Both the position numbers and the translations under genes were made by a program. The notes below the pieces were generated by a model. That model saw nothing but the letters and a program-made list of their open reading frames with translations, was not told where the DNA came from and ran no database searches. A stretch of DNA of 64,000 nucleotides, from contig NZ_OZ075067.1 in assembly GCF_964186585.1 (NCBI RefSeq), positions 1,178,001-1,242,000 of the forward strand, in the 5' to 3' direction. The stretch is from Microbacterium sp. MM2322 (GTDB lineage Bacteria; Actinomycetota; Actinomycetes; Actinomycetales; Microbacteriaceae). Shown here in pieces: positions 53,947 through 63,367 of this stretch (within the stretch, counting starts at the first letter, position 1; every line of letters starts with the position of its first letter).

Positions 53947-54146
53947 GAGGCGGATGCGGATGCGAGGGGGAGGACGTCGACCGGGAAGCTCCGCGACGCG
54001 AGGTAGTCGCGGAGGAACTCGACGTGGTCAGGACACGCGACCCACACCTTGCGCCGTTCGGCGGAGTGGATGCGGGGGTTCCGCCAGACGACCTGCCACT
54101 CGGCATCCGTGCGGCATCCCGCTCGGGAGCACTGCGCGACGCTCAT
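53943..54146 (-). CDS. Small Cys-containing conserved protein, function unknown
   Basis: 67 residues. CSRAGC near the N-terminus (Cys6 and Cys11) and CPDH (Cys38, His41) could bind one zinc. The middle, WRNPRIHSAERRKVWVACPDH, resembles small proteins I recall next to SURF1 in actinobacteria; no function is known to me. The ATG overlaps the DUF3099 gene stop and its own stop overlaps SURF1 (both ATGA), so the three form a tight operon. Confidence 0.8.
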   Translation of the reverse strand: MSVAQCSRAGCRTDAEWQVVWRNPRIHSAERRKVWVACPDHVEFLRDYLASRSFPVDVLPLASASAS

Positions 54147-54505
54147 CGATCCTCCCGCGGGGGGTTCTCCTGAATCCGGATGATCCCGTCGTCGGTGGCC
54201 GGCGGGGGAGCGGGCGAGGAGGTCGTCGCCTCGATCTCGCGCGAGGGGCGCTCCGCGATGATGACCTCTTCCTGGTTGCCGGTGTTGGCGACGACGACGG
54301 CGAGGTACGGAAGGACGGCGGCGCCGGCCGCGAAGATCCAGGTCTGCCAGCCGTAGGGCGTCACCGTGACCATCAGGATGAAGCAGGCGACGCGGACCGT
54401 CATCATGATGATGTAGCGACGGCTTCGGGAACGTGCGTCGACCTCGGGTGCGGTGGCGAGCGAGGTCGCGGACTGCGTGCGGTCGTGCTTGGTGTGGCGA
54501 GACGT
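54143..54505 (-). CDS. DUF3099 membrane protein with unusual start codon
   Basis: Two hydrophobic helices (from VRVACFILMVTVTPYGW into FAAGAAVLPYLAVVVAN) are typical of DUF3099, followed by an acidic tail. The first ordinary start is the ATG at 54406, but it cuts off the family's usual N-terminus. The same frame is open upstream and reads HTKHDRTQSATSL then RSRRYIIMM, which looks like real DUF3099 sequence. An excellent ribosome site GAGGAG (54518-54513) lies exactly seven bases before an ACG codon at 54505, with no ATG, GTG or TTG in frame. I give the ACG start (120 residues) as a hypothesis; the ATG start gives 87. Confidence 0.75.
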   Translation of the reverse strand, partial: TSRHTKHDRTQSATSLATAPEVDARSRSRRYIIMMTVRVACFILMVTVTPYGWQTWIFAAGAAVLPYLAVVVANTGNQEEVIIAERPSREIEATTSSPAPPPATDDGIIRIQENPPREDR

Positions 54506-54516
54506 GAGAAGGCTCC

Positions 54517-55026
54517 TCAGGAATACTGGCTGAGGGCCGGCATGGACGCAGCGAATGCGACGATGAAGATCAGCCAGAAGGCGATGATCAGCACGAGAAT
54601 TCCCGTGCCCACCCAGCCGACGATGGTTCCGCCCAGCGCGAGACCGCGGCCGTTCTCGCCGGAGGTCTTCAGCTGCTTGAGGGCCATGTGGCCCGTGATG
54701 ACGCCCACGATGGACGCCACGAACGGAAGGATCGTCAGTCCCGCGATCGACGCGATGAGCGACACGATCGCGAGCACGTTGGTCGGACGGGCAGGCACGG
54801 CGTACCCGTAGCCAGGCTGTCCGTACGCCGGCTGTCCGTATGCCGGCTGAGCGTACGGCTGCTGTCCGTAACCCGGGGCGACGGGAGCCTGCTGTCCGTA
54901 GGGTGCCGAGGGCTGACCATAGGCCGGCGGAGCGTACGGCGGGGCGACCGGAGACGACACGTCCGGCGCGGGCGGTGCCGGCGGCGTGTTGGCGGGCTGC
55001 GGCGGGGTGTTCGTGGCGTCGGTCAC
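54517..55026 (-). CDS. DUF4190 membrane protein with Pro/Gln/Tyr-rich N-terminus
   Basis: 169 residues from a GTG. Residues 1-80 are disordered-looking repeats of the YGQPA type (tandem 15-base repeats in the DNA). The rest is a DUF4190-like domain with two helices (LAIVSLIASIAGLTILPFVASIVGVITGHMALKQ in pieces; GTIVGWVGTGILVLIIAFW). The cytoplasmic low-complexity tail may mediate interactions; function unknown. Its stop lies just before the DUF3099 gene's ribosome site. Confidence 0.85.
   Translation of the reverse strand: MTDATNTPPQPANTPPAPPAPDVSSPVAPPYAPPAYGQPSAPYGQQAPVAPGYGQQPYAQPAYGQPAYGQPGYGYAVPARPTNVLAIVSLIASIAGLTILPFVASIVGVITGHMALKQLKTSGENGRGLALGGTIVGWVGTGILVLIIAFWLIFIVAFAASMPALSQYS
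54815..54859. repeat. 15-base tandem repeats inside the DUF4190 gene
   Basis: Three adjacent 15-base units (54815-54829, 54830-54844, 54845-54859), the first two differing at one base, encode YGQPA-type pentapeptides. More decayed copies follow up to about 54940. Such in-frame repeats can expand or contract between strains. Confidence 0.8.
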
Positions 55027-55118
55027 GTCCGTCTCCTTCAGGCGAGTTGGCCTCCAGCCTACCGGTCGGTCACGCCGCTAGGCTGGTGCGGTTCACCCGG
55101 CTCGAAGCAAGGAGAAGA

Positions 55119-55829
55119 ATGTCCCGCGAACGCGTCGTCCTGGTCACCGGAGGCAACCGCGGCATCGGCCGTGCGATCGCGGAGCGGTTCGTGTCGGAGG
55201 GGTATTCCGTCGCGGTGACGGCTCGTTCCGGCGAGGGCCCCGAGGGGACGCTGACCGTCCGAGCCGACGTCACCGATGCCGCCTCGCTGGATGCCGCCTA
55301 CACCGAAGTCGAGCAGAAGCTCGGACCCGTGGAGGTCGTGGTCGCCAACGCCGGGATCACCAAGGACACCCTGCTGCTGCGGATGACCGAGGACGACTTC
55401 GACTCGGTCGTCTCCACCAACCTCGGCGGTGCGTTCCGCGTCGTCAAGCGGGCAGCGAAGGGGATGCTGCGCGCGAAATGGGGCCGCGTCATCCTCATAT
55501 CCTCCGTCGTCGGCCTGTACGGCTCGGCGGGACAGATCAACTATTCGTCGTCGAAGAGCGCGCTCGTGGGGTTCGCCCGCTCGTTGACGCGTGAGCTGGG
55601 TTCGCGGAACATCACCGCGAACGTGGTCGCTCCCGGGTTCATCGAGACGGACATGACCGCCGCCCTCCCGGACGACACCCAGGCCGACTACAAGAAGAGC
55701 ATTCCCGCCGCCCGGTTCGGTGCTGCCGAAGAAGTCGCTGCCGCGGTCGTGTGGCTCGCGTCCGACGACGCCGCTTACATCTCCGGCGCCGTCATCCCGG
55801 TCGACGGCGGCCTCGGCATGGGGCACTGA
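55119..55829 (+). CDS. fabG: 3-oxoacyl-[acyl-carrier-protein] reductase
   Basis: Short-chain dehydrogenase/reductase with TGGNRGIGRA (NADPH motif, about 10-19), NAGI, catalytic Ser region, and Tyr/Lys in YSSSKSALVGF. 236 residues. Likely reduces beta-ketoacyl-ACP in fatty-acid synthesis; other SDR substrates cannot be excluded. ATG at 55119 with GGAG eight bases upstream; TAGGCT (55079-55084) is a likely -10. A longer open frame upstream overlaps the divergent gene and is rejected. Confidence 0.9.
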   Translation: MSRERVVLVTGGNRGIGRAIAERFVSEGYSVAVTARSGEGPEGTLTVRADVTDAASLDAAYTEVEQKLGPVEVVVANAGITKDTLLLRMTEDDFDSVVSTNLGGAFRVVKRAAKGMLRAKWGRVILISSVVGLYGSAGQINYSSSKSALVGFARSLTRELGSRNITANVVAPGFIETDMTAALPDDTQADYKKSIPAARFGAAEEVAAAVVWLASDDAAYISGAVIPVDGGLGMGH

Positions 55830-55835
55830 CGCAGG

Positions 55836-56519
55836 TCAGCGCACCGCCGCGGCGATCCGGCGTGCCAGCTCGTCCGGAGCGGAGAACTGGGGCCAGTGCC
55901 CGGTGCCGAGTCGGACGACCTCTGCCTCCTGGATGGCATCGAACTCGGCGGCGAAGTCACCCCACGCCGTCACCACCTCGCGGAACGTCGGCTCGTCCAT
56001 CGATCCCATCAGCATCGTGACGGGGATGCGGTGCCGCGCCGTTCCCTCCAGGGGAAGCGGGTCGGTCGGCACACGCTCGGGCACGGATGCCGCGAGAGGC
56101 GCCGTGCGTGCGCGCGTCGCGTCGTCGAGGTCTGCGGTGTCCTCGGCGTCGAAGAATTCCCACCCCGGGAACGGCACGACGCCGTTTTCAACGGGGAACT
56201 CCGAGATCGACGCACCGGGGGGCGGCGGCGTCGTGTCGACGAAGACGACGCGGCGGACGACGTCTGCGCGCTGCTCGGCAGCTGCCCAGGCGACGTTGCC
56301 GCCACCGCTGTGACCGACGAGGACGACGGGCCCACCGACGCGATCGATCTCGGCCACGACCGCGTCGATCCAGTCGCTGAGGCCCGTGTCGGATGCCGGC
56401 TCGCCCACACCGGGCAGGGTCAGGGGATGCGGGGTGTGTCCGGCGTCACGCAGCGCGGGGACGACGTCGTCCCAGGAAGAGGCCGTCAACCACAGGCCGG
56501 GGATCAGGATGATGTCCAT
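55836..56519 (-). CDS. Alpha/beta hydrolase
   Basis: 227 residues, compact. IPGLWLTASSW is the oxyanion region, VGHSGGGNVAW holds the nucleophile Ser, and GTGHWPQFS the catalytic His. The closest general type is the small soluble esterase/dienelactone-like family; substrate unknown. It is convergent with fabG (6 bases apart). Confidence 0.88.
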   Translation of the reverse strand: MDIILIPGLWLTASSWDDVVPALRDAGHTPHPLTLPGVGEPASDTGLSDWIDAVVAEIDRVGGPVVLVGHSGGGNVAWAAAEQRADVVRRVVFVDTTPPPPGASISEFPVENGVVPFPGWEFFDAEDTADLDDATRARTAPLAASVPERVPTDPLPLEGTARHRIPVTMLMGSMDEPTFREVVTAWGDFAAEFDAIQEAEVVRLGTGHWPQFSAPDELARRIAAAVR

Positions 56520-56556
56520 GACGGGAGGCTACGCCGCCCTCCCGACATCGCCCAGA

Positions 56557-57192
56557 TCAGGGGAGGAGCGGGATCAGCTCGGCCAGATCGACCGGCCCGA
56601 CGACGATGTCGGCGCGCCGACGGACCGCGGGCTTCGCGTTGAACGCGACCCCGAGGCCCGCGGCATCCATCATCATCAGGTCGTTCGCGCCGTCTCCCAC
56701 CGCGATCGTGGCGGACGCAGCGACGCCGTAGACATCAGCCCATTCCCGCAGGGCGTCCGCCTTCGCTGCGGCGTCGACGATCGGGCCGTCCACGGCGCCG
56801 GTCAGGATGCCGTCGGCCACCGCGAGTCGATTGGCGCGCCACACGTCGACCCCGAGGCTCGGCGCCACGATGTCGAGGATCTCGTGAAACCCGCCGGACA
56901 CGACGGCAGCGATGCCGCCCCGCTCGTGGATCGCAGCGATCAGCTCGTGGATGCCGGGGGTCGGCTCGATGCGTGAGAGCACCCGGTCGAACGACGCGAC
57001 GGGGACACCCTCGAGCTCTCCGACGCGCGAGCGCAGACTCGCCCCGAAATCGACCTCGCCGCGCATCGCCGCCTCCGTCGCGGCGGCGACTTCGGCACCG
57101 CGGCCGGCTTCATCGGCGATGAGCTCGATGACCTCGTTGCGGATGATGGTGGAGTCGGCGTCGAACACGACGAGAAATCGGGCGTCAGGCAC
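56557..57192 (-). CDS. serB: Phosphoserine phosphatase
   Basis: HAD phosphatase, last step of serine synthesis. Motif I DADSTI (about 10-15) carries the nucleophile Asp; VSGGFHEI is motif II; GDGANDLMMM is motif IV. 211 residues, without the N-terminal ACT domain found in many SerB proteins. GTG start. It is transcribed with glgC upstream on the same strand, 35 bases apart, and may be co-transcribed with it. Confidence 0.93.
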   Translation of the reverse strand: MPDARFLVVFDADSTIIRNEVIELIADEAGRGAEVAAATEAAMRGEVDFGASLRSRVGELEGVPVASFDRVLSRIEPTPGIHELIAAIHERGGIAAVVSGGFHEILDIVAPSLGVDVWRANRLAVADGILTGAVDGPIVDAAAKADALREWADVYGVAASATIAVGDGANDLMMMDAAGLGVAFNAKPAVRRRADIVVGPVDLAELIPLLP

Positions 57193-57227
57193 CCGTCAAC
57201 GCTATCGGCTGGACGACGACGCACCCG

Positions 57228-58472
57228 TCAGGACGGGATCCGGATGTTCTTCCCCACGACGGTCAGTCCGCTGTCGGTGACGGTGAAGCCCCGGGACAAA
57301 TCGAGCTCCCGGTCGACTCCGACGGTGGCGCCCGGTTCGAGGACGACGTTCTTGTCGAGGATCGCGCGGTGCACGCGGGCACCTGCCCCGACACTGACGT
57401 GATCGAACAGGACCGAATCGGTGATCGTCGACCCGCCGCCCGAGAGCGTCCACGGGCCGAGGACGCTCCGTTCGAGGTGCGTTCCCGAGAGGACGCAGCC
57501 GAGCGACACGATCGAGTCGATCGCATTGCCGATGCGGCCCACGCCGTCGCGGACGAACTTCGCGGGCGGCGAGTTCACCGACTGCGAGCGGATCGGCCAG
57601 TCCATGTTGTACAGGTTGAAGATCGGCAGCGCGGAGATCAGGTCCATGTGCGCGTCGAAGAACGAATCGATCGTCCCCACGTCCCGCCAGTAGTCCCGGT
57701 CGCGATCGGTCGATCCCGGCACATCGTTGCGCTTGAAGTCGTAGACCGCCGCCTCTCCGCGGGAGACGAAGTAGGGGATGATGTCGCCGCCCATGTCGTG
57801 GTTCGACGTCGGCAGTTCGCCGTCGGCCTCGACGGCTTCGATGAGTGCGTCGGTGTCGAAGACGTAGTTGCCCATGGAGGCGAGCACCTCGCCCGGGTTG
57901 TCGGCGAGCCCCGTCGGATTCTGCGGCTTCTCGAGGAAGTCGCGGATCGTGACGCCGTCGGCCGGGTCGACGTCGATGACGCCGAACTGGTTGGCGAGCT
58001 CGATCGGCTGACGGATGCCGGCGACCGATGCCCGCGCCCCCGACGCGATGTGCGCGTCGATCATCTGCTGGAAGTCCATGCGGTAGACGTGGTCCGCGCC
58101 GATGACGGCGACGATGTCGGGCTTCTCGTCGTGGATGAGATTCAACGACTGGAGGATCGCATCGGCGGACCCCGAGAACCACCGCTTGCCGAGCCGCTGC
58201 TGCGCGGGCACCGACGTGACGTACGCCCCGAGGAGCGCGGACATCCGCCACGTCTGCGAGACGTGACGGTCGAGGCTGTGCGACTTGTACTGCGTCAGGA
58301 CGACGATCTGGCGAAGCTCAGAGTTGATCAGGTTCGAGATCGCGAAGTCGATGAGACGGTACTGCCCGCCGAAGGGGACAGCGGGTTTCGCGCGGTCCTG
58401 GGTGAGCGGCATGAGGCGCTTGCCCTCGCCACCGGCGAGGACGATACCGAGGACCTTCGGGGATGCTGGCAT
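57228..58472 (-). CDS. glgC: Glucose-1-phosphate adenylyltransferase
   Basis: Makes ADP-glucose, the first committed step to glycogen. N-terminal [25 protein letters not shown] is the nucleotide-binding/regulatory region (seen from about 10 on); the C-terminal half is a left-handed beta-helix. 414 residues. Divergent from glgA over a 76-base gap, so both glycogen genes share a control region. Confidence 0.96.
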   Translation of the reverse strand: MPASPKVLGIVLAGGEGKRLMPLTQDRAKPAVPFGGQYRLIDFAISNLINSELRQIVVLTQYKSHSLDRHVSQTWRMSALLGAYVTSVPAQQRLGKRWFSGSADAILQSLNLIHDEKPDIVAVIGADHVYRMDFQQMIDAHIASGARASVAGIRQPIELANQFGVIDVDPADGVTIRDFLEKPQNPTGLADNPGEVLASMGNYVFDTDALIEAVEADGELPTSNHDMGGDIIPYFVSRGEAAVYDFKRNDVPGSTDRDRDYWRDVGTIDSFFDAHMDLISALPIFNLYNMDWPIRSQSVNSPPAKFVRDGVGRIGNAIDSIVSLGCVLSGTHLERSVLGPWTLSGGGSTITDSVLFDHVSVGAGARVHRAILDKNVVLEPGATVGVDRELDLSRGFTVTDSGLTVVGKNIRIPS

Positions 58473-58535
58473 GTGCTCACACTATGGCGATTTGCGCTGA
58501 GGGGGTGAGGACTTTGGTGCGTGTTCCGTGTGGCC

Positions 58536-58541
58536 TAGAGT
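58536..58541 (+). promoter_or_regulatory. -10 box for glgA
   Basis: TAGAGT ends seven bases before the glgA ATG (58549); no ribosome site lies between, so a leaderless mRNA is likely. The gap to the divergent glgC start is 76 bases. Confidence 0.55.
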
Positions 58542-58548
58542 TCGGTCC

Positions 58549-59742
58549 ATGCGCGTCGACATCGTCACGAAGGAGTACCCGCCGGAGATCTACGGCGGAG
58601 CGGGAGTCCACGTCACCGAACTCGTGTCGGCGTTGCGTTCGCGCATGGAAGTGCAGGTCCGGGCCTTCGGCGATCCTCGCGACGAAGCGGACACCACCTC
58701 GTATGCGGTGCCCGCCGGTCTCGCCGAGGCGAACGCTGCCGTCCAGACCCTCGGCACCGACCTCGAGATCGTGGGCGACGTGGCCGGCGCCGACGTCGTG
58801 CACAGCCACACCTGGTACGCGAACTTCGCCGGATTCCTCGCGTCGAAGCTCCACGGCATCCCTCATGTCGTCACGGCTCACTCCCTCGAGCCGCTCCGGC
58901 CGTGGAAGGCCGAGCAGCTCGGCGGCGGCTACGCCGTGTCGAGCTTCGTCGAGCGGACGGCCTACGAGAACGCCGCCGCGGTGGTCGCCGTCAGCGACGG
59001 GATGCGTCGCGACATCCTCCGCAGTTACCCCGCCCTCGATCCCGCGAAGGTACGCGTCATCTACAACGGCATCGACGTCGACGCCTGGCAGCCGCGGGAA
59101 GACCCGGAGCTCCTCTCGCGCTGGGGGATCGACCCGTCCCGACCCTCGGTCGTCTTCGTCGGACGCATCACCCGGCAGAAGGGCCTGCCCTACTTCCTGC
59201 GGGCCGCCGAGCTCCTGCCGCCCGAGGTGCAGCTCATCCTCTGCGCCGGTGCCCCTGACACTCCCGAGATCATGGCCGAGGTGCAGGGTCTCGTCCGGCA
59301 GCTGCAGCAGACGCGCGAGGGCGTCGTCTGGATCGAGGAGTTCCTCCCGCGCCCCGACCTCTGCGCGATTCTCACCTCCGCGACGACCTTCGTCTGCCCG
59401 TCCGTCTACGAGCCCCTCGGGATCGTCAACCTCGAGGCCATGGCGTGCGGCGCTGCGGTGGTCGGGACGGCGACCGGCGGCATCCCGGAGGTCGTCATCG
59501 ACGGTGTGACGGGGCGTCTCGTCCCGATCGAGCAGGTCGAGGACGGCACCGGCACGCCCGTCGACCCCGACCGGTTCGTGGCCGACCTCGCCGCGACGCT
59601 GACCGAGGTCGTCTCCGATCCCGAGAAGGCGAAGGCATACGGGCGCGCGGGACGTGAGCGCGCGGCATCCGCGTTCAGCTGGGAAGCGATCGCGGATGCC
59701 ACGGCCGAGCTGTACCGCGAGGTCACCGCGACCAGCCGGTAG
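58549..59742 (+). CDS. glgA: Glycogen synthase (actinobacterial GT4 type)
   Basis: 397 residues, shorter than the GT5 glycogen synthases of E. coli. N-terminal KEYPPEIYGGAGVHVTEL; donor-site signature SVYEPLGIVNLEAMACGAAVV with the EX7E pair. This is the actinobacterial glycogen synthase / GlgM type, which uses ADP-glucose to make glucan or maltose-1-phosphate. The pairing with divergent glgC supports ADP-glucose as donor. Confidence 0.92.
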   Translation: MRVDIVTKEYPPEIYGGAGVHVTELVSALRSRMEVQVRAFGDPRDEADTTSYAVPAGLAEANAAVQTLGTDLEIVGDVAGADVVHSHTWYANFAGFLASKLHGIPHVVTAHSLEPLRPWKAEQLGGGYAVSSFVERTAYENAAAVVAVSDGMRRDILRSYPALDPAKVRVIYNGIDVDAWQPREDPELLSRWGIDPSRPSVVFVGRITRQKGLPYFLRAAELLPPEVQLILCAGAPDTPEIMAEVQGLVRQLQQTREGVVWIEEFLPRPDLCAILTSATTFVCPSVYEPLGIVNLEAMACGAAVVGTATGGIPEVVIDGVTGRLVPIEQVEDGTGTPVDPDRFVADLAATLTEVVSDPEKAKAYGRAGRERAASAFSWEAIADATAELYREVTATSR

Positions 59743-59769
59743 CCTCCCGGCACGGCCCCGACCGATCGA

Positions 59770-59775
59770 TAGGCT
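59770..59775 (+). promoter_or_regulatory. -10 box for the ABC ATPase gene
   Basis: TAGGCT ends six bases before the ATG at 59782; the spacer GGGAGC also resembles a ribosome site, so both modes of initiation are possible. Confidence 0.45.
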
Positions 59776-59781
59776 GGGAGC

Positions 59782-60567
<786 letters not shown>

Positions 60568-60573
60568 TAGGAT
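60568..60573 (+). promoter_or_regulatory. -10 box for rpmE
   Basis: TAGGAT directly overlaps the stop codon of the ABC ATPase gene and would give a leader of about 70 bases before the rpmE ATG. No Zur-type palindrome was seen in that leader. Confidence 0.45.
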
Positions 60574-60647
60574 CTTGCGTTGGCGCGTTCGCGCTGCAGA
60601 CTTTCACCCGCATCTGGCAAAATCCAGGGCACTTCGTGAGGAACCCA

Positions 60648-60899
60648 ATGAAGACTGACATTCACCCCGAGTACCGCGCCGTCGTGTTCCGCGACCTCGG
60701 CTCCGGCGAGACCTTCCTGACCCGTTCGACGGTCACGAGCGAAAAGACGATCGAGCTGGACGGTGAGACCTACCCGGTCATCGACGTCGAGATCTCGTCC
60801 GCCTCGCACCCGTTCTACACGGGCAAGCAGCGCATCATGGACTCGGCCGGCCGCGTCGAGAAGTTCAACCAGCGCTTCAAGAACTTCGGCAGCAAGTAA
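60648..60899 (+). CDS. rpmE2: 50S ribosomal protein L31, type B
   Basis: 83 residues: [17 protein letters not shown] at the start, [17 protein letters not shown] in the middle, FNQRFKNFG at the end. It lacks the zinc-binding Cys of type A L31, so it is the zinc-independent paralogue that can replace L31 under zinc limitation. In this family it may be the only L31; the window cannot show that. Confidence 0.95.
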   Translation: MKTDIHPEYRAVVFRDLGSGETFLTRSTVTSEKTIELDGETYPVIDVEISSASHPFYTGKQRIMDSAGRVEKFNQRFKNFGSK

Positions 60900-60909
60900 G
60901 CAGCCGTTC

Positions 60910-60939
60910 ACGAAGGCCCCGCTTCGGCGGGGCCTTCGT
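60910..60939 (+). terminator. Intrinsic terminator after rpmE
   Basis: A perfect 13-bp stem (60910-60922 with 60927-60939) closes on a stable TTCG tetraloop, 10 bases after the rpmE stop, followed by CGTTCCC. It also separates the convergent exonuclease gene. Confidence 0.85.
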
Positions 60940-60965
60940 CGTTCCCGGGATGGGGAACGAGACGA

Positions 60966-61775
60966 TCAGCGGATCGGCCAGCTTCCGTCGACGTCGGCGT
61001 CGAGTCGGCCGATGCGGACGAAGTACTCGCTGAGACTCTCGGCCTGGGCGCGCGCCCAGGCGATCTGCTGGGTGTGCAACTCGTGGGCGGACGTGTCGAG
61101 TTCGAACCGGGCGGCGATGGCCTGCGCGACGCGCCCCGCCGCGATCGCGTCGGCGGCGGCGTCGTGTGCGCTGTCGAGCGTCACGGCGTAGTGCGCGGCG
61201 ACGACGTCGAGCGTGCGCTTCCCGCGGCGGAACTTGTCGTAGGTCTTGTCGACGACGAGAGGATCGATCACAGGTGATGGTTGCTCGATCGGGGCGACGC
61301 CGTGGCGCAGCCCTTCGTACTTGAGGAGTGAGAAGTCGAAGGGCGCGTTGTAGGCGACCACCGGGATGCCGGCGGCGAACAGATCCCGGAGCGCGGCCGT
61401 CACCTCCGCGATGACCTCGGCAGCGGTCCGCCCGCCCGCGCGTGCCTGCTCGGTCGTGATGCCGTGGACGGCGGTCGCCCCGGCCGGGATCTCGACGCCC
61501 GGGTCGGCGAGCCACGTCCGCGCGTCGATGACGGCGCCGGATGCGTCGAGGACACCCACGTGCGCCGTCACGATGCGGTCGGACCGGACATCGACGCCGG
61601 TGGTCTCGAGGTCGAACACCCCGATCGGACCCGCGCACGGGCCGGAGACGACGAGCGCGGGTTCGGGGTCGACGGCGGTCGGTGTCGGGACAGCGGCCGG
61701 GGCCGTGACGGCGGGGGATGCCTCACCGCTCCACGCGTCGTCATCCCACAGCGGAACTTCCCCCCAGGTGCCCAT
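60966..61775 (-). CDS. DnaQ-like 3'-5' exonuclease
   Basis: 269 residues. The exonuclease domain (about 50-225) has ExoI VFDLETTGVD (Asp-Glu ligands), ExoII with YNAPFDFSLL, and ExoIII SAHDAAADA. The order and spacing are those of the DEDDh family (epsilon subunit/PolC type). No polymerase or helicase domain is attached. The N-terminal ~50 residues are Ala/Pro/Thr-rich and may be disordered. Role is probably DNA repair or proofreading; partner unknown. Confidence 0.92.
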   Translation of the reverse strand: MGTWGEVPLWDDDAWSGEASPAVTAPAAVPTPTAVDPEPALVVSGPCAGPIGVFDLETTGVDVRSDRIVTAHVGVLDASGAVIDARTWLADPGVEIPAGATAVHGITTEQARAGGRTAAEVIAEVTAALRDLFAAGIPVVAYNAPFDFSLLKYEGLRHGVAPIEQPSPVIDPLVVDKTYDKFRRGKRTLDVVAAHYAVTLDSAHDAAADAIAAGRVAQAIAARFELDTSAHELHTQQIAWARAQAESLSEYFVRIGRLDADVDGSWPIR

Positions 61776-61850
61776 GCTCCGACGCTACGGTCGACCCCCG
61801 ACATCCCGGTGGATGACGCGCCGCCCAGCGTGACGCGGACGCACCGCTCG

Positions 61851-61856
61851 TAGACT
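61851..61856 (+). promoter_or_regulatory. -10 box for the alpha/beta hydrolase gene at 61863
   Basis: TAGACT ends six bases before the GTG (61863), with no ribosome site between (CGACGG). Leaderless pattern. Confidence 0.5.
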
Positions 61857-61862
61857 CGACGG

Positions 61863-62759
61863 GTGACTGCCGAGAACCCTTACGCCGCACGGCTCGCCGC
61901 GATCCCCGTCGAGCGGCACGACGTGGTCGTCGCAGGCGTGCGGACGGCGTACTGGGTGTACGGGCCCGAGGATGCGGCGACGACGATCCTCGCGGTCCAC
62001 GGTTTCCGCGGGGACCATCACGGGCTGGAACCCGTCGTGGCGTTCCTCGAGAGTGTCCGGGTGATCTCGCCGGATCTGCCGGGCTTCGGCGAAACGGCGG
62101 CCCTGTCGGGCGCGCACGATCTCGACGGCTACGCGGCGTGGCTCACCGCCTTCGCTGAGACCGTGGCGCCCGGCGCTGTCGTCCTGGGGCATTCCTTCGG
62201 CTCGATCGTCTCGTCCGCCGCCGTCGCGCGCGGCCTCGCAACGCCTCGACTGATCCTCGTGAACCCGATCGGCGCACCTGCGCTGGAGGGCCCACGCGGC
62301 ATCCTCACGCGGCTGGCCATCTTCTATTACTGGGCGGGCGCGCGGCTGCCGAAGCGCCTCGGCGACGCGCTCCTGCGGAACGGCCTCATCGTCCGCGTGA
62401 CGAGCATCGCGATGGCCAAGACGAAGGACCGGCGTCTCCGCGCCTTCATCCATGACCAGCACGACACCTACTTCTCGCGCTTCGCTGATCGCGACACCTT
62501 GCACGAGGCGTTCGTCACGTCGGTCTCCCACGACGTCCGGGCCGCCGCTGCCGACATCGATGTGCCGACGCTGCTGATCGCCGCCGAGAACGACGACATC
62601 ACTCCGCTGTCCGCACAGCACGCGCTGCAGCGGATGTTCCGCGACGCGGATCTCGTCGTCATCCCGAAGGTCGGCCACCTGATCCACTACGAGACGCCGC
62701 GCGCGGCGGCGATCGCGGTCACGCGCTTTCTTCGGCCTTCCGACGGCGATACGCCATGA
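61863..62759 (+). CDS. Alpha/beta hydrolase
   Basis: 298 residues. The oxyanion region HGFRGDHHGLEP, nucleophile GHSFGSIVSS and late VGHLIHYETP with the catalytic His are all present, as in epoxide hydrolase/haloalkane dehalogenase-like enzymes with a lid (about 150-225). Substrate unknown. Its 3' end overlaps the 3' end of the convergent CGNR-regulator gene by 41 bases. Confidence 0.9.
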   Translation: MTAENPYAARLAAIPVERHDVVVAGVRTAYWVYGPEDAATTILAVHGFRGDHHGLEPVVAFLESVRVISPDLPGFGETAALSGAHDLDGYAAWLTAFAETVAPGAVVLGHSFGSIVSSAAVARGLATPRLILVNPIGAPALEGPRGILTRLAIFYYWAGARLPKRLGDALLRNGLIVRVTSIAMAKTKDRRLRAFIHDQHDTYFSRFADRDTLHEAFVTSVSHDVRAAAADIDVPTLLIAAENDDITPLSAQHALQRMFRDADLVVIPKVGHLIHYETPRAAAIAVTRFLRPSDGDTP

Positions 62760-63276
62760 CGTTCATGCGGTTGCCGCAGTTGCCGGTGTCGCAGTAGCGC
62801 TTCGAGCCGTTCTTCGAATAGTCGATGTATACGGCGTCGCAGTCGTCGGCTGAGCAGACGCGGACGCGGTCGAACTCGTCGGAACGAATGACGTCGACGA
62901 AGGCCATGGCGACCTCGACGGTGATGCGGGTGGCGAGCGGCGCCGCGTCGTCGGTCGCGTGGATGTGCCAGTCGTACCCGTCGTGGATCACCAGTTGGGG
63001 GAGCGCCCGACCCTCGCGGAGCATGGCGTTGACGATGGGCACCGCGGCGACGCGGTCCCCGGTCCAGAGCTGACGCAATTGCGACCGGGCAGAGCGCAGT
63101 TCGTTGAGTTCGACGTCGTCGCGGCGGATTGCTCCCGTGTACGGGTATTCCCGCAGGAACTCGGTCATGTCGTCGAGGGTGGCGAGACGGTCGACCCCTT
63201 CCCCGTCGATCTCGGGGAGGGAGTTCACGAGCGCGGTCGCCGCTCGCAGCGCATTCTCGGTGTCATGAATGAACAT
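62719..63276 (-). CDS. CGNR zinc-finger regulator with ABATE domain
   Basis: 185 residues. The N-terminal ABATE (stress-response binding) domain covers about 1-130, then a C-terminal zinc finger: VCSADDCDAVYIDYSKNGSKRYC and TGNCGNRMNVMAYRRRK. The CGNR motif names the family; such proteins are thought to be transcription regulators that bind ligands. It is divergent from an EamA-type transporter across a palindrome, suggesting it controls that transporter. Confidence 0.92.
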   Translation of the reverse strand: MFIHDTENALRAATALVNSLPEIDGEGVDRLATLDDMTEFLREYPYTGAIRRDDVELNELRSARSQLRQLWTGDRVAAVPIVNAMLREGRALPQLVIHDGYDWHIHATDDAAPLATRITVEVAMAFVDVIRSDEFDRVRVCSADDCDAVYIDYSKNGSKRYCDTGNCGNRMNVMAYRRRKAEESA

Positions 63277-63305
63277 GGTGTTGACTCCTGACGCGTGTCG
63301 TCGCT

Positions 63306-63328
63306 AGTGTCACCAGTGTAATGACACT
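63306..63328. promoter_or_regulatory. Palindromic operator candidate between CGNR regulator and EamA transporter
   Basis: AGTGTCA (63306-63312) and TGACACT (63322-63328) form a 7-base inverted repeat with 9 bases between. A second nested repeat AGTGT-AATG-ACACT (63315-63328) shares the right arm. The site lies in the 91-base gap of two divergent genes and is AT-richer than its surroundings. It would fit a regulator such as the CGNR protein. Confidence 0.6.
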
Positions 63329-63367
63329 TAGGTCATGACGAACCGATCTCGCCTCTGAGGACCGCAG

